Shown here piece after piece: positions 32,459 through 33,080 of a stretch of 33,080 nt of DNA. Below the pieces are notes generated by a model. That model was given only the letters and a program-made list of their open reading frames with translations. It was not told where the DNA came from and searched no databases. How positions within the stretch are numbered: the first letter of the stretch is position 1; each line of letters starts with the position of its first letter. Location of the stretch: the NCBI RefSeq assembly GCF_001908185.1, contig NZ_LGHM01000087.1, positions 1 through 33,080 on the forward strand, given 5' to 3'. The translations under genes and the position numbers were made by a program. Source of the DNA: Bradyrhizobium sp. AS23.2 (lineage in GTDB: Bacteria; Pseudomonadota; Alphaproteobacteria; Rhizobiales; Xanthobacteraceae).

Positions 32459-33080
32459 TGTGGTCTTTCAGGAGGTTGTCCATCTGGTCTGAACCGAGGA
32501 AGCTGAGGTTGCGAAGCTTCAGTGTTCCGAGGAGAGACCAGATGAACGTCCACAAGAATGCGCCTTTGACGCCCAAAGGTCGAGAGGCGATGGTGCGAAG
32601 CGTGGTCGAGGGCGGGCTGAACCACGCCGCCGCGGCGGACCTGTTCAACACGACACCGAAGACAGTCGCCAAATGGGTCAAGCGGTTCCGCGCAGAAGGT
32701 ATTGCTGGGTTGCGCGATCGCTCCTCCAGACCCCATTCATCGCCGAGCCAAACTCCGCCTGCCACGTGCAAGGCCGTCGCGGCGTTGCGCCGTCAGCGCC
32801 ACACCGGCAAGCAGATCGCGGCCGAGGCGAAGGTATCACCGGCCACCGTCAGCCGTATCCTCCGCCGCTTGGGATTAAACCGGATACGGGATCTGGAGCC
32901 AGCCGAGCCGGAACGCCGCTATGAGCGCGAGAGCCCAGGTGAGATCATTCACATCGATATCAAAAAGCTCGGGCGTTTCGAGCGTGTCGGCCACCGCGTC
33001 ACCGGCGATCCGAGTGGTCCGAACAAGAGCCGTGGTGCTGGCTGGGATTTCGTTCACGTCTGCATTGACGACCATTCCCG
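32459..33080 (+). mobile_element. IS481-family insertion sequence, left part
   Basis: The element appears to start at TGTGGTCTTTCAGGAGGTTG (32459), next to CCTAGG at 32453-32458. IS481 elements begin with TGT and duplicate a 6-bp NCTAGN target. The transposase gene starts 83 bases in. The right end lies outside the window, so its completeness cannot be judged. Confidence 0.75.
32542..33080 (+). CDS. IS481-family transposase, N-terminal part (runs off the window)
   Basis: About 179 codons are visible from ATG 32542 (GGAGAGA upstream) with no stop before the end. Two helix-turn-helix regions are seen (GGLNHAAAADLFNTTPKTVAKW with KRFRAEG; GKQIAAEAKVSPATVSRILRRLG), then the start of the DDE catalytic domain with the first Asp in EIIHIDIKKLGRFERVGHR and VHVCIDDHS at the edge. 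Typical family members have about 320-350 residues, so roughly half is present. The frame shows no disruption in the visible part. Confidence 0.9.
   Translation, partial: MNVHKNAPLTPKGREAMVRSVVEGGLNHAAAADLFNTTPKTVAKWVKRFRAEGIAGLRDRSSRPHSSPSQTPPATCKAVAALRRQRHTGKQIAAEAKVSPATVSRILRRLGLNRIRDLEPAEPERRYERESPGEIIHIDIKKLGRFERVGHRVTGDPSGPNKSRGAGWDFVHVCIDDHS

Overview
The window looks like chromosome of a Bradyrhizobium-type alphaproteobacterium (Hyphomicrobiales). The DNA is GC-rich and the coding has a strong G/C third-position bias. Gaps carry several families of short palindromic repeats of the kind common in Bradyrhizobium and Rhodopseudomonas genomes. The gene set also fits: a rhizobial glpRDSTPQUV glycerol locus, an ScfR-type regulator divergent from aceA, and DUF1993, DUF2160 and DUF4170 proteins. 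No rRNA, tRNA or CRISPR array was seen. Genus-level placement is inference.

Layout. (1) 436-6503: beta-oxidation operon (fadE-type acyl-CoA dehydrogenase, thiolase, FadJ-type enoyl-CoA hydratase/3-hydroxyacyl-CoA dehydrogenase, YciA-like thioesterase), tightly coupled. (2) 6727-7614: a small unknown protein behind a possible EcfG (general stress) promoter, facing a secreted SnoaL/DUF4440-like protein. (3) 7770-17632: a HAD phosphatase, then glpR, glpD and a glycerol ABC importer (two ATPases, two permeases, a small membrane protein and a binding protein), closed by a strong terminator. (4) 17849-21213, minus strand: Old Yellow Enzyme-type reductase, DUF1993 protein, MltB-like lytic transglycosylase. 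(5) 21398-25560: HtpX protease, TPR protein, histone-H1-like lysine-rich protein, a secreted gluzincin-like protein, two small proteins. (6) 25738-29346: ScfR/RamB-type regulator divergent from isocitrate lyase aceA, plus a DUF4170 protein and a terminator. (7) 29546-32337: tail-anchored protein, metallophosphoesterase, Nudix hydrolase, GNAT acetyltransferase. (8) 32459 to the end: left part of an IS481-family insertion sequence.

Metabolic logic: fatty acids are cut to acetyl-CoA by the first operon, acetyl-CoA carbon is saved by isocitrate lyase, and glycerol enters through GlpSTPQUV and is oxidised by GlpD. The window therefore covers use of both halves of a lipid, although the three units are not adjacent and no common regulator is shown.

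I see no clearly new multi-gene system. The points most worth a second look are: a palindromic repeat that has become the C-terminus of GlpS; opposite, complementary defects in the two ATPases GlpS and GlpT; helically phased repeats before glpD; a perfect stem-loop just before the aceA ribosome site; a lethal-factor-like zinc protease signature; and inverted-repeat elements filling four of five convergent gene junctions.
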